Made by a program: the position numbers and the translations under genes
From: Rhea pennata
Lineage: Eukaryota; Chordata; Aves; Rheiformes; Rheidae
Direction: 5' to 3'
Assembly (NCBI RefSeq): GCF_028389875.1
Contig: NC_084672.1
Location: 1,075,501 to 1,139,500, forward strand
Length of the DNA stretch: 64,000 bases
In this document: positions 19,753-34,075 of the stretch, piece by piece
Layout: the number at the start of each line of letters is the position of its first letter
Numbering within the stretch: the stretch's first letter is position 1
The notes under the pieces: generated by a model
The model's database searches: none
The model's input: only the letters and a program-made list of their open reading frames with translations
Told to the model about the DNA's origin: nothing

Positions 19753-22700
19753 AAGATTCTTGTACTGAAATGCCAATTTTTGAGCTCAAAAAAAAAAATT
19801 TCTTATGCTTAGACTTTGATTTTTATGTTAGAGAAAGAAACATTTCATTCATCTTTATTGTTTGTATTCATTTCAATTTTAATGTTTTTATAAAGTTTTA
19901 ATAGGTACTTTCAATTTAATATATATTCAAAAATGTTAAATAACATTGTTCTTCATATAGTCAATGGCCTTCAAACACTGCTAATGGATTTTTTTTTTCC
20001 TAATCAGAGAAGACTTCCATACTGCTACAGTCTCCAAAGGGTATAAGAAAAAAATCTTAATTCAAGTTTCAACAGTAAGAGGCGCTTCCTTACGTAGAGA
20101 CTGGTAAAATGCCTGGCCGTGTAATGATATGGATACAGGGAGTCAAAAGTTTAGATGAATCAATGGGGGAGGAAAAATACATGAACTAGTACTACTACCA
20201 GTTATGGTTCCAGATTTTCTTCATAATTATGGAGGATTTTAATATCCTTTGCTCTTTGTATAGCTGCTTTAAATGGGAAGTTTGTGTCTGACAGTTCCTA
20301 ATTTAAAGCAGACAATGTTTAATTGGTGAAGGTGAGCTAGATGTGGTCTGTGCTTCTGTCCTTGGTGTGGCAGTAATGCGGTGCCCATGAGCAGCTGTCC
20401 TGGTGCACATACTGTTTAAAACATCTCTTTTTTTAGAATTCTATTACTGTAAGAATCTGCAGGGAAGTTGTCTGGATGCTCCTATTTGTCTTTTCTACCT
20501 TCCTCTTCTTCCTCCTGTCTTGTTTCCCCAGTTACAGCTCCACCTAATCATCTGAGGATTGCTATAGTCACTCCCCTTAACTTCTCCTAGGAGAGTTCTT
20601 GCAAGAGCTATTCCAGGTGTCATAAGTGCAAAATAGGAGCCTGAAGAATCTGTGGTAGAAAACTATTGTATAGGAAAAGTAGCCTGAGGATTTGAAAGCG
20701 TTATCATGAAGAGAGTAACTTTGTTTTTTCTAAACATAAATCTCCTCCTGATTTTTAGTGGAGTTTTTGGAAGTTTTGTTGTTTACCTTCATGACCTATA
20801 CAGGTTATGTGCGAATGCCAAAGTGCTTCACAACAAGATTGTTAAATATTATTGTGTCTACCCGCAAGAAGATTTGTATTTGGAATAAACTAGGGAAGGA
20901 CTTTAAATATTTAAAGTGCATGTGTAGTCTGAAAGGCTTGGGGGAAATATATATGCCCTTCAATGATGAAGAGAGAAATCTTTTGCTTGCATTAACGCTC
21001 TCAAAAGTGAGGCTGATATCTCCTTGTTCTTAGTAACACTTGCTCGCAGAGCTTTCTGTGTTTGTAGATACTCCTGAATTAACAAAAGCTGAAATGTCAA
21101 AGTTGATTACATAAGCATGTTCATAGAGTTTAAAAGAGTTAATACAAAACCAGAGTGACTTAGTTTAGCTTAATTTGCTTCCAATATGGAAGTTGGGGTG
21201 GGTGACGAAGTTAGTTGCATTTCCTGTTGGGTGCAATGCATCAGGCATGTGCATGAAGTACAACTCTCTGGAAAAAACAAAATGACCTTATAGAGATATA
21301 TTATTATATGATTTACAGTAATACTGTAAGTCAGTAATTACAGTATGATCTACAGATATGTACGGAAGAGAGAACTGGTACAGGTTATAGAATCGCATAA
21401 AACCAGTAACAGTAGTTTTCACTAAGAGACACTAAAAACTCGTAACCAAAAGACTAGACTGGAATATTTGTATTTTTTCCTCTAAGTACCTGTCTTTCAG
21501 TTTGGAGTCTCCTTTATCTTGTGGGTGAAACTTTCCTAAGGACAAGGTGTTGCCAGTTGGATCCTGCTTTCTTAAGATTACTCACCTGCAGCATGGAAGG
21601 TGAGGGAACCCCATAGCCCTTCCTCTCCATGGTTGCCACTGTCCTGTTTCTCTCTGCTGCTCCCTCACTAATCCTGCCTGAAGTGTCCGTAACAGTGGTG
21701 CCAGATATCACTCTCTATGTGTTTTTTCTCTCTGGAGAATTTATCTAGGGCTAGTTTCCCTATTGCCACTGAGAATTTTACCAAGAATTTACCTTTCCCT
21801 GAAGAATTAAAACAGTGATTTCTTGCTCAGCTGTCCTTCTCCCAATGGAAGTGTCATTTGATATCCACTGCTTAGCCACAGGAGGGCCTGAGAGGTGAAC
21901 GTGTGTGCAGTGGGAGGGAGGCTCATGCCCATAGCACCTGATAAACTATTCCAGCATCTCAGGGATGTGTTATCTGGTCAATGCATAACATTTATCACCC
22001 TCAGTGGTTTGTGAGAGATTTAGGGAACCATCCCTCATTGAAACAGTGATTACTCTAACAGTGAGAAATTGTTTAAGTTCAGTGCAAACATCTGTGTTTC
22101 AGAGATTTATAACCATTGGAATAATATGCCTCATAAAGCATTCCTGAAGGCATGAAATGATTGAATGAATTCTAACTAGGCCACATATTATAAACAGTGG
22201 GGGAAATTTTCCCTTTGCAAATCAATGTACTGTACAGATGTCACAACAGTGCTAACAAGAGCTTGCAATCTCCCTACTTTCAGTGGCAAAGTTTCTAAAA
22301 AGTGAGGATAATCCCCTTTATTGTTCTGTTACTGTACCTCTGGAGGACTGAGTTTGCATAGGTGGTGGAAAAGCTGTTTCCAGAATAACTAACTTTGGGT
22401 ACTCATCTTCAGTTCCATTACACTTGATTTCAAATGGTTTTGGACCCTCATTGCTCATCTTGACTTCAATACGAGGGAAGTAGAAGGAAGTACGTATGTC
22501 CTTAAGCAGTGCTTTCTACAGATGCTTCTATAAAGTACAATTAGTTATAACCTTAAATGGGACATTATTGTGCCCACTACTTTGTGTATTCACCAGCATG
22601 TGAAGGGAATTGACTGCTTGGTATTTGCATGAGAAAATAAATACTTGGTGATGTTCCTAAAATAAATAATCTGTGGACTTTTTTAAAAAAAATCCTATTT

Positions 22701-25700
22701 TGAACAAAACTTTTTTAGACTCCTGCTGTAATGCTATATCACAAAGAATCCTCAAGATGTGTTTTGCAAGATTTTGTTGTTTTTCAGCTGTAAAGACTGA
22801 TTAAAAGGCAACTATGGCTGTGAAAATCCTTTCTTCTGTATGAGAAGAAGGTGGAAATATTTTCCTATGATGAAGTTCCTGGTTTTGCTGTGCCACATAA
22901 TGAAAGCAGAAGTACAGAATAAGAGCAATATTTTTCTTCTCCATGGTTTACTTTTTAATCAAATTAGCTACATCAGCTTAATTGTAATCAACAATTGCAC
23001 TATATTTTTCATTTTGTCAATTGGAATAAGATTTCCTGTGAATTGTGGTTTAAGTAAATGTAGCTAGTGGTTTGGTCCACTCACTTCCACAGCCCTGTAC
23101 AGCAGGTACTATGTAATAACACATATAAGTCTAAACAAGTAAAGTTTGATATTGTACTCTGCTAACTTCGTCCACCAGTAATCAATCTGTTTATTGATTG
23201 CTCACTTCAGCTCTGAAAAGTCTTAACAGCTGGATGGATACCCGTCTAGAGGAAGATCATTAAGAGTTGAGACTGAGACTGTTCTGAAAACAGTGAATTT
23301 CCGTGGCAAGTAGTGAACTTTTTCTGATAATTTCCAGTAGATCTTGACATCAAAGGAAATTTATTTGTTAAATATTTTAGTATGATGATGCCTGAAGGCT
23401 CCAGCTAAGCTTGGGCATCTATTTTTCTACTCTGAAGAAAAAAGCAATAGAGGTCTGTCTATCTTTTTTAAGCTTTGTTAAGCTCATTCAAGATGCCCAA
23501 GGAACAAGAGTGACCAACACAATATTTTATTAAACTCATAAAACATATATCACAAATAGAAAATGAGGCCACATAATTAGCAGCCTCTAACTAGTGAATA
23601 CAAAGGATCTATTCTGAGTAGTTAGTGTTGTTATCATTAGTCTGATACTTTTACTATAACTCTTCTGCTAGAAATTTCTAAATTGTTAAACCAAGATCTA
23701 CTGTGATGTTTGTATTGTTCCTTCCAACTTCTGTTTTTGTTTATTGCACCATGAAACTTGCTGTCATCCATCATATCCTAAATGGTTTCAAGGCAATGCC
23801 TACAAGTTCTACACAAAGTCTGTTTAAAAGGGAATATTTCATATAGAATAGGATCTATTTTCATTTTTTTAATTAGATAAGTTGCCTTTGTTTCTAATAA
23901 ATAGAAGCAATCTTTTATTTATTTTTCATTTTTAATTGGAGAAAAATAGAACAAAAGATTTTTGAACTGCATTAAATATTAGTGACTTTCTCTGCTCATT
24001 TCTTTCTCTATGATATGCATGTTCTGGAAGCCTTTTCCCACAAGGGGGAGCATTGGTATAGAAAAGCGTTTGGGAGCTTTGCACAAATTTGTGCTTGTGT
24101 TCCTTTTTTTTTTTTTCCCTTGTTTCTTTTTTTTTTCTTTTCATTTCTTAAAATCAGTTCCTTTTACCTCGAAAGGAAGCCTGGCCCAGCACTGCTCCAG
24201 CAAATGAGTCCAGGGCTGCACCCAGGCTCCAGGCTTGGTGCTGGCAGGGCTGAGAGCTAGGAGCACCGTGACTCTGCTGAAGGGTGTGGGAACCACATCT
24301 CAAGGGCTGTTATTTGCTGTTTGCTCTTTGTGGGCTGCCTAATTATAATCCCAGATGTAAATATATGGGGGCAAAGATAATTTTCTTTATCAGAGTTCCA
24401 AGTTACCCTGGTTGAAAGTTGCCATTAAAGACTGGGGAGTTGTCCCTCAGAGCTGTGTCTTTATCATTTAATTCCACGTTTTACGTTTTCTGCCTGTAAA
24501 CAGAAACTTTCTCAGAAAAATGCTTTCCCTTGAGAAAACTTCTTTGTTACCACCACACATTCCAAAACAGGACTTGTGCTTTTTCCCTCTTTGTCTTCTG
24601 CTATACCAAAACTCCTGGTTTTGATCTTTCATGCCAAAACTCTGGGAACTAGATAGAAGAGATCAGTTTTTGCGTGCAAGATTCAAGGAAAGGAGAAAAA
24701 AAAAGCCTGAGACCTCATTCATGCTTCTAGTTGAGAGGGATTCAAGAATACTAAGTTTGAAGCCAGATCTGTTTTTTGTATGACCCTGGTTTGAGATTGG
24801 TTCCCTCTAGGCTTCAGCCCCCTCCAAGTGTAGTGGCAACCCCCAAATTACTGCTCTCAGATAAAAGTTAAATGCTTCTAATGTGAGCAGTTGTTTTGAT
24901 CTCAGGTTCTCTTTCCAGCACTGCTATAGTTTGAGTAACTTTGAAATCTATGTGCAAAGCTGCTTGCTTCTCAGTTTTGGTTATTCAAATCATGTTTGTC
25001 ACAAAACAAATTTTGATTAGTTATTCTAACCAAGTCTTTTTTTATCTTGTATCTTTCTAATATGTTTAAGTCTTATTTTTAAAAAACATTAGGACAAGAA
25101 GTTTAAATGTAACTGTTTGATGGTGTTCAGTATTTATTAGATGGGAATATTTTTTGTTCTAGGAAGGTTTTAATGAAAATAATTCTGTAAGCATCATATC
25201 AGGACACTGTGCAAAGTTAATTGAATAACCAATGCACTCCTGAGGTAGCAGGCCCAGGAACTCTGTGGAGTCTCTTTTCCACTTGATAACAAAGAAGATG
25301 TGAAAAAGCAAGAAAATGAATCTTCCTGTAGCATGGTACAGCAGTGAGACCAATGATATTTTCATGTGCTCTTAATGCATCTTTCTGAGGGATCGACTTG
25401 TACCCGTACCCCTTTCATTTGCCGCGTTACCAGTAAGGGACTTGCAGCCTTGAAACCTGCAATGGCTTTTTGTACTCTGTGCTCAGTTTTGCTGCTGTCT
25501 GGAGGCAGTTGTGTCCTATCTCCATCCTGATTTCAGTGGTGGGTCCTAGAAGAAGCTTCTGGTAAACTGGTAAATTTTTTTAAGGGGTAAAAAATCAGTT
25601 TGCAGAGCAGAAGCTCTGTCCATGCCGAGTGCAGCTTGCCTGAAAGAATTAGTGCAGCAGGTCATATGGCTGAAAGCTTAACGGTCAGCACAGAGCCTCT

Positions 25701-28700
25701 GGGAAAACCAAGAGACTTTGAGGGTCTTTTCTACTCAAATTACACCATCACTATTCTAATTTAAATGTAAGTGTATCCTTCAAAACACTATGAGAAAGAC
25801 CAAATACCCTGAGAAGAGGAAAAGGCTTTCTGGGGAGGGAAATGGCAACAATTTGCTTTATTTCTATAGAAAGTGAATCCCAGGAGGGTTATCTTATTCC
25901 ATTTCCTGTTCCAACACCGAAATGATCCAAGTCATGCTTTCTTTTCCTCCCACAGAATCTCAGCCCGTTTCAGATGACCTCTAATTTAAATAAATAGCTT
26001 CCGGATTGTAATAAGATAAGCGAGTGTGAGATTTGCACGTAAATTGGTACTCAAAAGCCTGAGGGCAGCAGGTGACTATTTACTGCCCTGTGTCTTTCTG
26101 CACTTGCATGCTTGGTGCCAGCTCTGTGCCCACGGCATCCTTCCTTCCAAAGGCAACTGCCAGAGAGGGCCAAAATATTTGTTAAATGCCAGTATGGGAC
26201 ATCAAAGAGTTATTTCTCCAGTGACAGAACTGATTTCAGCTGCTGCAAGGAAGCCTCGAGAACAGCCTTGCATGTTATGTCTGCCTGAACTGTCGTTTGC
26301 CTCTCGATGGTTTCAAGAAAGAGATACTACTTCCCTACAGGATTTTTTGGAGTTTCTAGGAGTTTTGCATAAGAATGGGAACCAGCTGGTACTTCAGTCC
26401 AAATGGTTAACTTCCACTTAGGCACAGTGATGGATGGCAAAGAGTTTGTGGGACTTTTTTTAAAAAATCAATTTTACTTTTTCAGAAGGACAAAATTGCA
26501 GCCTGGAGGTTTTGGATCTGAAGAATCAGTTGTTTCCAAAGCTGGAAAGGTGCTAGTGACCCGCAGATCAGGTGAAGAGCTGGACAGATGCAGCTGGCTT
26601 TGCTTTTAGAAGAACAGGTCTGTTGTAAATAATTAAAATGAATTTTCCAAATTATATTTTAGTAGAAAGTTTACCTATCAAAAGATGTAATTTTCTTGAG
26701 ATACAGTACAGCCAAGGTCTACTCAGACTAGCAAATGTAGCTATTGCAAAACATAACTTCAAAGATATAATGTCATTTTTCTTATATGCCCGTTAGATTT
26801 CATCAATATCCAGCGCAGACTTAGGTTGCAGCAAGTGCGCTTGTATCAGGTAGGTGCTTTGAAATACTGGGGACAAGCACTTTTAAGCACTGTATATTAG
26901 TAAGACCTTTTGGTGTTGATAGCAGTAGGGTATTCTGAACCAAGGCCATTAGGAAACTGGAGTGCTACATTTGCTCAAATAATTAATTTTCAGTGGGGGG
27001 AAAAAAAAAGACAAAGAATTACATATACAGAATTATAGATGATGCAAGCAGGAGTTGCTTCTGGGCTTACTAGCCCTGGAAGACTTCCAAAGAAGGACTT
27101 TACCAGAAAAAAAACCCTGGGTCAGGAAGAAAGTAATTCAGAAGAAAAATGTGTTTTTTTTCCTTGGAACTAAATTTAAGGCATCTCCTTCCACTTAGAT
27201 CTCTCCTGGGAGAAAAAAAGCATAGGTCTATAGAAGTGTGTTTTACTGACCGTGCAGTTTTCCAACTTTCTGAAATCTGAGTGAATGAAAAGCTATGTAT
27301 TACTGTAACAGCAGTGCAGAGACACATCCTGCATTATAAATTTACCTTTTTGAGGAACTCACTATTGGCAATAAACATCCTACAGGGCTGTATTAAATAA
27401 ACCTGTAAGCGTTAGATGATGTTATCTGTCAGCTGCTTTCCTGGAACTTGCTATTTTGCTTTCCAGCAAAGCGTTTTGCATTTTCTCTCCAGAATGAGGA
27501 TATCTGCCGGGAGCGACGAGAGACACTGTGGCTGCGAGATAGGCGGCTCCTCTTCCCAGCGAGCTGCTTGGTGATCTGTGGGGCGACTGATGCCTTGGCT
27601 GCCGTTCAGCGATACCTGCTTAAGGCAAAGCCTCAGCGCCTCAAAAACAGCTTTTGCTCCTCAATTTAATTTTTTTTTAATAAATATAGAAAATGACTCA
27701 TTTGGAAAATGAAGCAACGGTCATCGTTTGCTGCTGGATTGGGCTGTGGACGCTGGTTTTGCCATTGCAGGTTGAGCCCCTGCGGCAGCACTGGACCAGC
27801 CTCGGTCCTGCTGCAGCAGCAAGCAGAGTTGGCACGTCGGGTTATTAATATTGCACAGCTCTGCAAGGCAAAGCAACTGCAGAGGGCAACAGCACGCCGC
27901 AGAGCCAACGGAGCAGCCAGGAGTCACCGTCAAGCCCCCCCGGGGATGTGCGCGCTCTCTGGCCCAAGCATGGTCATCGTGGCGGCACTCGGGCTCTGCG
28001 CCCGTCGTGGGGCTGCAGGCCACTGCAAACGAGGGGCGAGCAACAGCAATCACACGAGCGACTCATGGGGCTCTTTCGCAGGGAGCTGGCACTGGGGCAC
28101 GGGAGTTTAGTAACGCAGCCTGAGCGGATGCCCTGGAGCCCAGCAAGAGGACGCGAGGAGAAGGCGGAAGCTCAAGGCAGGCGAATGCAGAGGCTGTAGC
28201 AGGGACACGAGCAGACAAAGAAAGGCTGGAGGAACCTTTGAGCCATGCTCAGGCTATTACTCACTAGAGATGTCAACAGAGCAGTTGCATATAGAAGTAT
28301 TTTTAGCGTATAGATGTTCTTAAATATTTACATCTGGTCATGCTGAGCTTTTTCCAAGGCCTGAATGCTGGTCAGCAGCTGAGTGTGCTCCAGAGGAGAG
28401 CAGCAGCTCTGTTTAACCCCAGCCTGGGCTGCACAAATCCGCTATCTCCTCCTCTCCTCCTTCAGTACAGGCACCCTGGAGTTAATTACGTTTGATGGTG
28501 CCAGAGCCCTGTGAGGGGGTCACACGAGCCCGTGCTGCCGTCCTACTGCCAGACTCCTGCCACTTCTGCGGCTTTGCCAGGGTTTCCCTGAAATGACAGA
28601 ATTTCTCTTTGCAAAAACATGCTGTAGAAGGGAAGAAGTTAAAGTGCTGCCCATCTGTAATGAAGTGACACCCCCAAAACACCCCAAGGAAGGTGGCTGC

Positions 28701-29600
28701 TACTGCCTTTTATCACGGTCTGAGCTGCCCGTGTGCACCCTGGGCTGTCCAGCCGCCTCTAGCTACCAAAGCAGCAAATCACTGCAGAACGCCACTCTAG
28801 GGCTGCTCAGCTTCAGGATCAAATTATTTTTTTGGAATAATTTCATATCTTTAGTGTTCCTTATATAGTTAAAAAGTATGTAAAAAGAAGAAAATAGGAA
28901 AGTTTTTCTTGTAGTCTTAGCACTATCTTTTACTACAGGAGGAGATCTGTATGTGTTCAAAACCTGCTTTCTGCTGATTTATGAGGTGTTGATCCAAAAA
29001 ATGGCAAGTGAAACCTAGGAGTAATTCTTCCCGTTTGGTAATTAGCAGCTGAAGATTAAAATAGATTACAGGAAACTTAGCTCAAATACCCTTTAAAAAC
29101 GTATTGTCTGTTCTATTTCCTCTGTGGAAAATATAGGAAAAGACTACTTACAAGCACCTGGTCCAAAACTCCCTGCTCAGGGTGTAGCGCTGACCTGCAG
29201 CTCTGCAAGCTGCCATATGGGAATCCGCAAAAAAAAGTGCAGGTAGGGGCTAGTCTGGATGCGTCATGGTTGTATTTATTAACACATCTCAGCCCAACTG
29301 CCAAGATATTTTGGATTGTTCCATGAACAGAGGTGCAATGCCAGGGGAGTGAATAAACCTGAAAATCTCAAAATTATGTGCAACCTTAGATGAGCTACTT
29401 GGGATGGCAGCTTACAGTGCTCATGAAGTTGTAATTGCCTAAAATAGGACTCTTCTGTTTTTAATTATCTGCGTATGGATTTTGTCAAGCATAATTATTT
29501 TAGAGATTTTTTTTTCCCTTATTCAGATTTTTTTTCTTTCCTTTCCCATCACGAGTTCCCACCACCCCATTCCCTCCCTTCCGTCATGAGTTGTTCAAAC
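19753..29600. other. Intergenic spacer, AT-rich part
   Basis: Lies between the convergent 3' ends of CIAO2A and ADAMTS7. Mostly unique AT-rich DNA with poly-pyrimidine runs (for example about 24100-24145) and a GC-rich island-like patch at about 27750-28200. Frames up to 133 residues occur, such as 26026-26421 and 27709-28110, but none matches a family I recognise. No CR1 copy seen. Confidence 0.55.
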
Positions 29601-29689
29601 ACTTGCTGCTTTTCTTTTTCTTTCAGTGTGAAGGTAACCTAGCAGAAGGCCCTGTCTGGATTTTGCAGGGGCAGGCGACTGTCGAAATG

Positions 29690-31760
29690 TGCCGTTCGTG
29701 CCTGGGACACGGGGAAGCATCCTGCCTGGATCAGGAAGGGGTCCCCGCGGGGCGAGGCCAACCCGGCATCTCCCAGCACCACTCCGGTCCTCAGCGCGGG
29801 TGCTAGGTCTTGCCTCGTGCAAAGCACTGCAAGCACGTTCACCCCACGTTGATCTCCTGCAGCTGCGGTGCTAACGACCGGCCGGGCACTGCGGTGCCTG
29901 CTGCAACCTCGCGCAGCCTTCACGGGAGGAGGCTGGAGGAGCCGCGCAGGGCCACCGTGGCACCAGGAAAGCTTCTGCAAAAACCCAGCCGACGCTGGCA
30001 CAACTCTCCGTTTTTGCAGGTTGGGGTTTGCTGTTTCTGGAAATAACCTCAGTGGTGCCAGCAGTGCGGGGGGGGGGGGGGGGGGGGGGGGGGAGCACAA
30101 AGCCAGGCCGGCGGTTGTGTTTATAGCAAGAGAAGTGATGAAATATCTCCGGGCTCCCAAGCAGGCCGCTTCCTGCGCCCGCGGGGGAGAGAGGAAGCAG
30201 GCGCCGGGGAGCTGCGCTGCAGGCACGGGGACATCTCCAGTTTGGGGCTGTCCTGCTCCGGTGCAGCTGGCCGCCCCCGGGGCTCCCCCGAGCAGAGCCT
30301 GGGCAGCTCCTCCCAGTCTCCTGCTCGCTTCTGACCTCTCCAAGTTGGTCAAAAACAACTGTCCTTCCCAGCTCGAACTTCAGAGCAGGCGACTGTTTGC
30401 CAGGGATTTGGCTCCGGGGGAAGGTGCATTAGGGGCTGCTCCGGCCTCTGGCACAACGAGGCCCGTGAGGGGTTTGCTCCAAGCCGGCGAGGGAGGGGAA
30501 GGCACAGCAGCACGCTCTTTGGTGAGTGATCCACTCGCTTCCTTGAAAACATGTTTTTAAATATAAAAATAAATGCTCTATCTGTCTTTTATCAAAAAAG
30601 CAGTGTTCTCACTGATAAATCAGCTTTAAGACTTGTAGGCAGATCCGGGCTGGTAAGTTCTGCAGCGTGGGACGATGCCGCGACGTGCCGCGTGCTGCAC
30701 TGCACAGTGTTCATCAAAGCAGCTGCCTTCTGCCTCCTCCTTCTGCCTCCCTTTGATTTCTGCCTTATTTTTTGAGGGCAATCCCTGCTAACCGCTTCTA
30801 GCCCTATGGGAAACGGTTTCCAGGAAGCCTCAACGGCTGCGGCCGGTCTGCGCGCTGCCCTTGCGAAATGCGGACCACGCGCGAGCCTCCCGGCTGACGC
30901 ATCGCGGGAGCGGCGATAGCGAGGCTCAGCGCTGGAAGCTGGGCTGGGTGCACAGGTGCTGCACGCCCACGGGGGCACCGTCGGCGCCACGCACTTGCAA
31001 GAAGACTTCAGCGATGCGGCGCTTTAGGAAAGGCTCGGGGGAACAGGAGCCCTGCTCCGGCCGTGCGCCGCCCCAGCGCCGGCTGCTGGGGCATTTGCGC
31101 TCACCTGGCTTGGCCTAGGTGCACGTCGCCGACTTCCGAAGCAGCCCCAAACTTCCACGAAACCAGCGCAGCGCGTGCAGCGGCCGGTGCCAGTGCTACA
31201 ACGAAACACTCAGCAGCTTCTGACAGCTTAGCGGAAAAAACAAATGTTTTTCAAATGTGCCAAGTGAAACGGAGCGGACAGAGGTCAGAGAGACTTCGAC
31301 TCGCGCTTTGCTGCGGCTCACAGTTAGAGGGATCCTTGTCTTTACTGCGCGGCAAATGAAGCATAGGAGTTTTGCAGAGCCGGGCTCCAAAAGGGTCTTT
31401 CCGAAGCGATGAACCAAAAGTTCCTCGGAATGACACACTGACCGCGCCTCGGTAACCACACAGCCCCCACCTTTCGGGAAAGGCGCTGTTCAGGCTTTTA
31501 TTCTGTACTTGCTACGAGCAGCACGGGCGCTCGGGCGGCACCGGGCACGAGCAGGCCGGCGACGCGGGGGAACCCGCGTGGGCTGCCAGCAACCGGGGCC
31601 CCGGCGCGTGACGGCTTCTGTGCAAGGGGTTTACGATCGGGGCTCTTCTGCTCGGGGCCTGGGGTGAAGGGCAGCGGGCGACACCGACCGTGCAGCTCGG
31701 CACCCCGCAGCCCTGCGAGGGCGTTTCTAGAGCCCAAGCAGCCCTCACCGCTCCCGGTGA
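29690..31760. promoter_or_regulatory. CpG-rich patches without recognised gene
   Basis: Two dense CpG stretches, about 29690-30520 and 30830-31760, separated by AT-richer DNA. Open frames on both strands are explained by the composition. No first exon with a known protein start was recognised. A consensus-like acceptor, CTTTTTCTTTCAG, ends at 29626. It could be a promoter of an unrecognised transcript, or GC enrichment by biased conversion. Confidence 0.4.
30068..30093. repeat. Homopolymer, 26 G on plus
   Basis: Uninterrupted G-run within a CpG-rich patch. Such runs form G-quadruplexes and are a common place for sequencing and assembly error. Confidence 0.9.
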
Positions 31761-34075
31761 CACTGGAGCATGAATAAAGTGAGGGAAATGAGGGGAACCT
31801 TTTAGGGATTACTAAAAAAAAAAAAAAAAGAAAGAAACTAATGATTACAGAGAGCTGGTCTCAGTTCTGAGAAGAAATACTCAGTGCAGCTGTACATAAA
31901 AGAGAAAAACCCAGTGGGGCACAGAGCTGAGTGACAAAGACAAACTAGCAATCCATTTGCCATGCTGAAATATTTAATATCTGTTCAGCAGAACAAAATT
32001 GAATTTGCTTTTAAAAAACGTTCAGAGCTAGAAATATTCGTGCTACCAGCATCACTGTAATGCTGCAGCCGTAGCCTTCAGATCTGCGAGTCGCCAGAGG
32101 GCTCCCGTTATTCTACCCAAATCCACAGAGCTCATGCTTTAATCACACAAATCCCAATTTCAAACAGCAGCCTTAAATTTGATTTTCGGACACAAACTGC
32201 TTGCTCCTCCCTGTTGCAGCTGGGAAGAGGGAAATCAGCCCCCTGCAGTTGCCAGTATTTAAACAGTCTCCACTTCCCTCAGCTTTCCATGAAAAATTCA
32301 TTGAATTTCCCCAAGTGGAAGAGAAAATAGGAAATCCTACTTTTTTGTCTTCAGTAACTGTTTAATTTAACACCCTTGTGAGCTATAGCCATTAAAAGCC
32401 AACATGTTTAGATAGTATTCCTTAGTAAAACCTCAGAGCACTGATGAAAGAATGGGACAGATGATGCTGATGAGAAGGGAAACAGGAATGAACAGTCTCT
32501 TTAAATATAAAAATTGATACCAGATGGAAAGAAACAGAACACAAATGGGTGGAGTCATGGGCTGTGTTTTACTTAGAAATTACACACAAAATTTTCCCTT
32601 GTTATGTGACAATACTGAAAGTTGCTTCTCACAGTACAAACTAAGAAGAAAAGAAATTCATTCTGGACTATATGACTGTATTGCACACCACAACTGATGC
32701 TGGGCTCAATCTCTTTTCCCATCAGTTCAATGCAAGTAGGATTGTGTCCACAGTCTCCTGTTATTTGGGCATCTTTTACAGCAGGAAGAGTAATATAGAA
32801 AGGAAGTTCTATCAAAATGCTCCTGACCTTCTTCCAGGGACCAGTCTAACAGCAAATCCTTCCTAGGACACTGGGGGATTAACATATGGCCACTACGGGA
32901 CCCGGCAGGTCAGGACGGTGCCTGCTAGGGTGCCTCTCCTCATACAATACTGCATATTCTAGTTAAAACAATCAACTAACCTTAACAAAAATGAATCTAT
33001 ATAAGCAGAAAGTTTTAGTTTGGTAAGAACACAGAAAAACCCCTTAACCAACCATTAAACTTCTAAGCTGTAACGGCATACAGAAATCCAGTTGTGTAGT
33101 TATAATCCACTTTGCCTTTGTGCCTTTACGAGGCAACGTACAGAGAAGGTAAAATAGCAGTGCATGCAATTTAAACGCATTGCTCACAATTTGGGCTGGA
33201 AAAGTTTCCTGGCTCTTTCATAAATGCATGCACAGGCCTATACTGCTTGACTCCAAAACAAACGCATCACTTCATTTATACTTTGGCGTCCCTAACCATT
33301 CCCTTTGCTCCCCAAATTGATAAGGGCGATTGCTCTTCCCGAGAAAGGCAGCAGCAGGACGGGAGGGTGCAGAGCCTTGGGGCCCCCCGGGCACCCAGCA
33401 CTGCAGGTGCTGCCTTAAGCACAGAGCTTCCCTCCTCTCGCACCGTCTAGCCATCTCTCTGTCTTAAATTATGGGTAGTCAGCTTCAGTGCATAAACGTT
33501 TTGACATAAAATACAGAAATGGGCTGCCAGTTTCAAGTCCATTAAGGAAAAGAAAAAAAAAATAATCAAAATGGTCAGCTACACTGGTGGAATGATAGAT
33601 GCTCATTTTATATATATAAAAATAATAATAAAAGTCAAGAGTTCTGTGCTGGCCGGCCAACACCATCAAGAGGCTGAAAATATCAAATGATAGCACCATA
33701 AGCATTTCTGAGAATTCTCCCCCAAATTATTGCTGCCTTAAGTTTCCCTTCCCTAAAGCGTTTTCTTGTTGATCGTGTAATGGTAGGTGTGACTGCCAAA
33801 ACGGAGAATTGCTCCTGTTTCAGCGTCGTGCTGGGGAACAGTGCACTTCTCACGGTAACCAGCAGGACCCGGCTGCCTCCTCCGTGCCGGACCGTGTTTT
33901 TCAGAGTCGCGGTTTGAGCACCGTTGCAGCGTAGCAAATAAAGCCAACCAAGGCGCCCCTGCGTTTCGGAAGCGCCCGGTGCAGCTCTCCGAGGAAGCGC
34001 CGGGCCAAGAGCCCGCGCGGGGCGCGCAGCCCCGGCCCGCGGTGCCGTGCCGGCGGCCCCGCCGCGGCGAGCGCC
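31761..34075. other. Downstream flank of ADAMTS7 (probable 3' UTR and beyond)
   Basis: No canonical AATAAA in the minus direction was found between the ADAMTS7 stop (34076) and 31503; the first is at 31497-31502, and a weaker ATTAAA lies near 32350. The 3' UTR end is therefore undecided. Holds a TA/AAT-rich tract at about 33607-33633. No other feature. Confidence 0.45.

Noticed and set aside
26026-26421. 131-residue plus-strand frame in the spacer
   Set aside because: No recognised family, no neighbouring splice-linked exon and no promoter; consistent with chance.
29639-30560. Frames of 230-239 residues on opposite strands
   Set aside because: Same GC effect; both cross the poly-G run, giving poly-Gly and poly-Pro, and have no domain.
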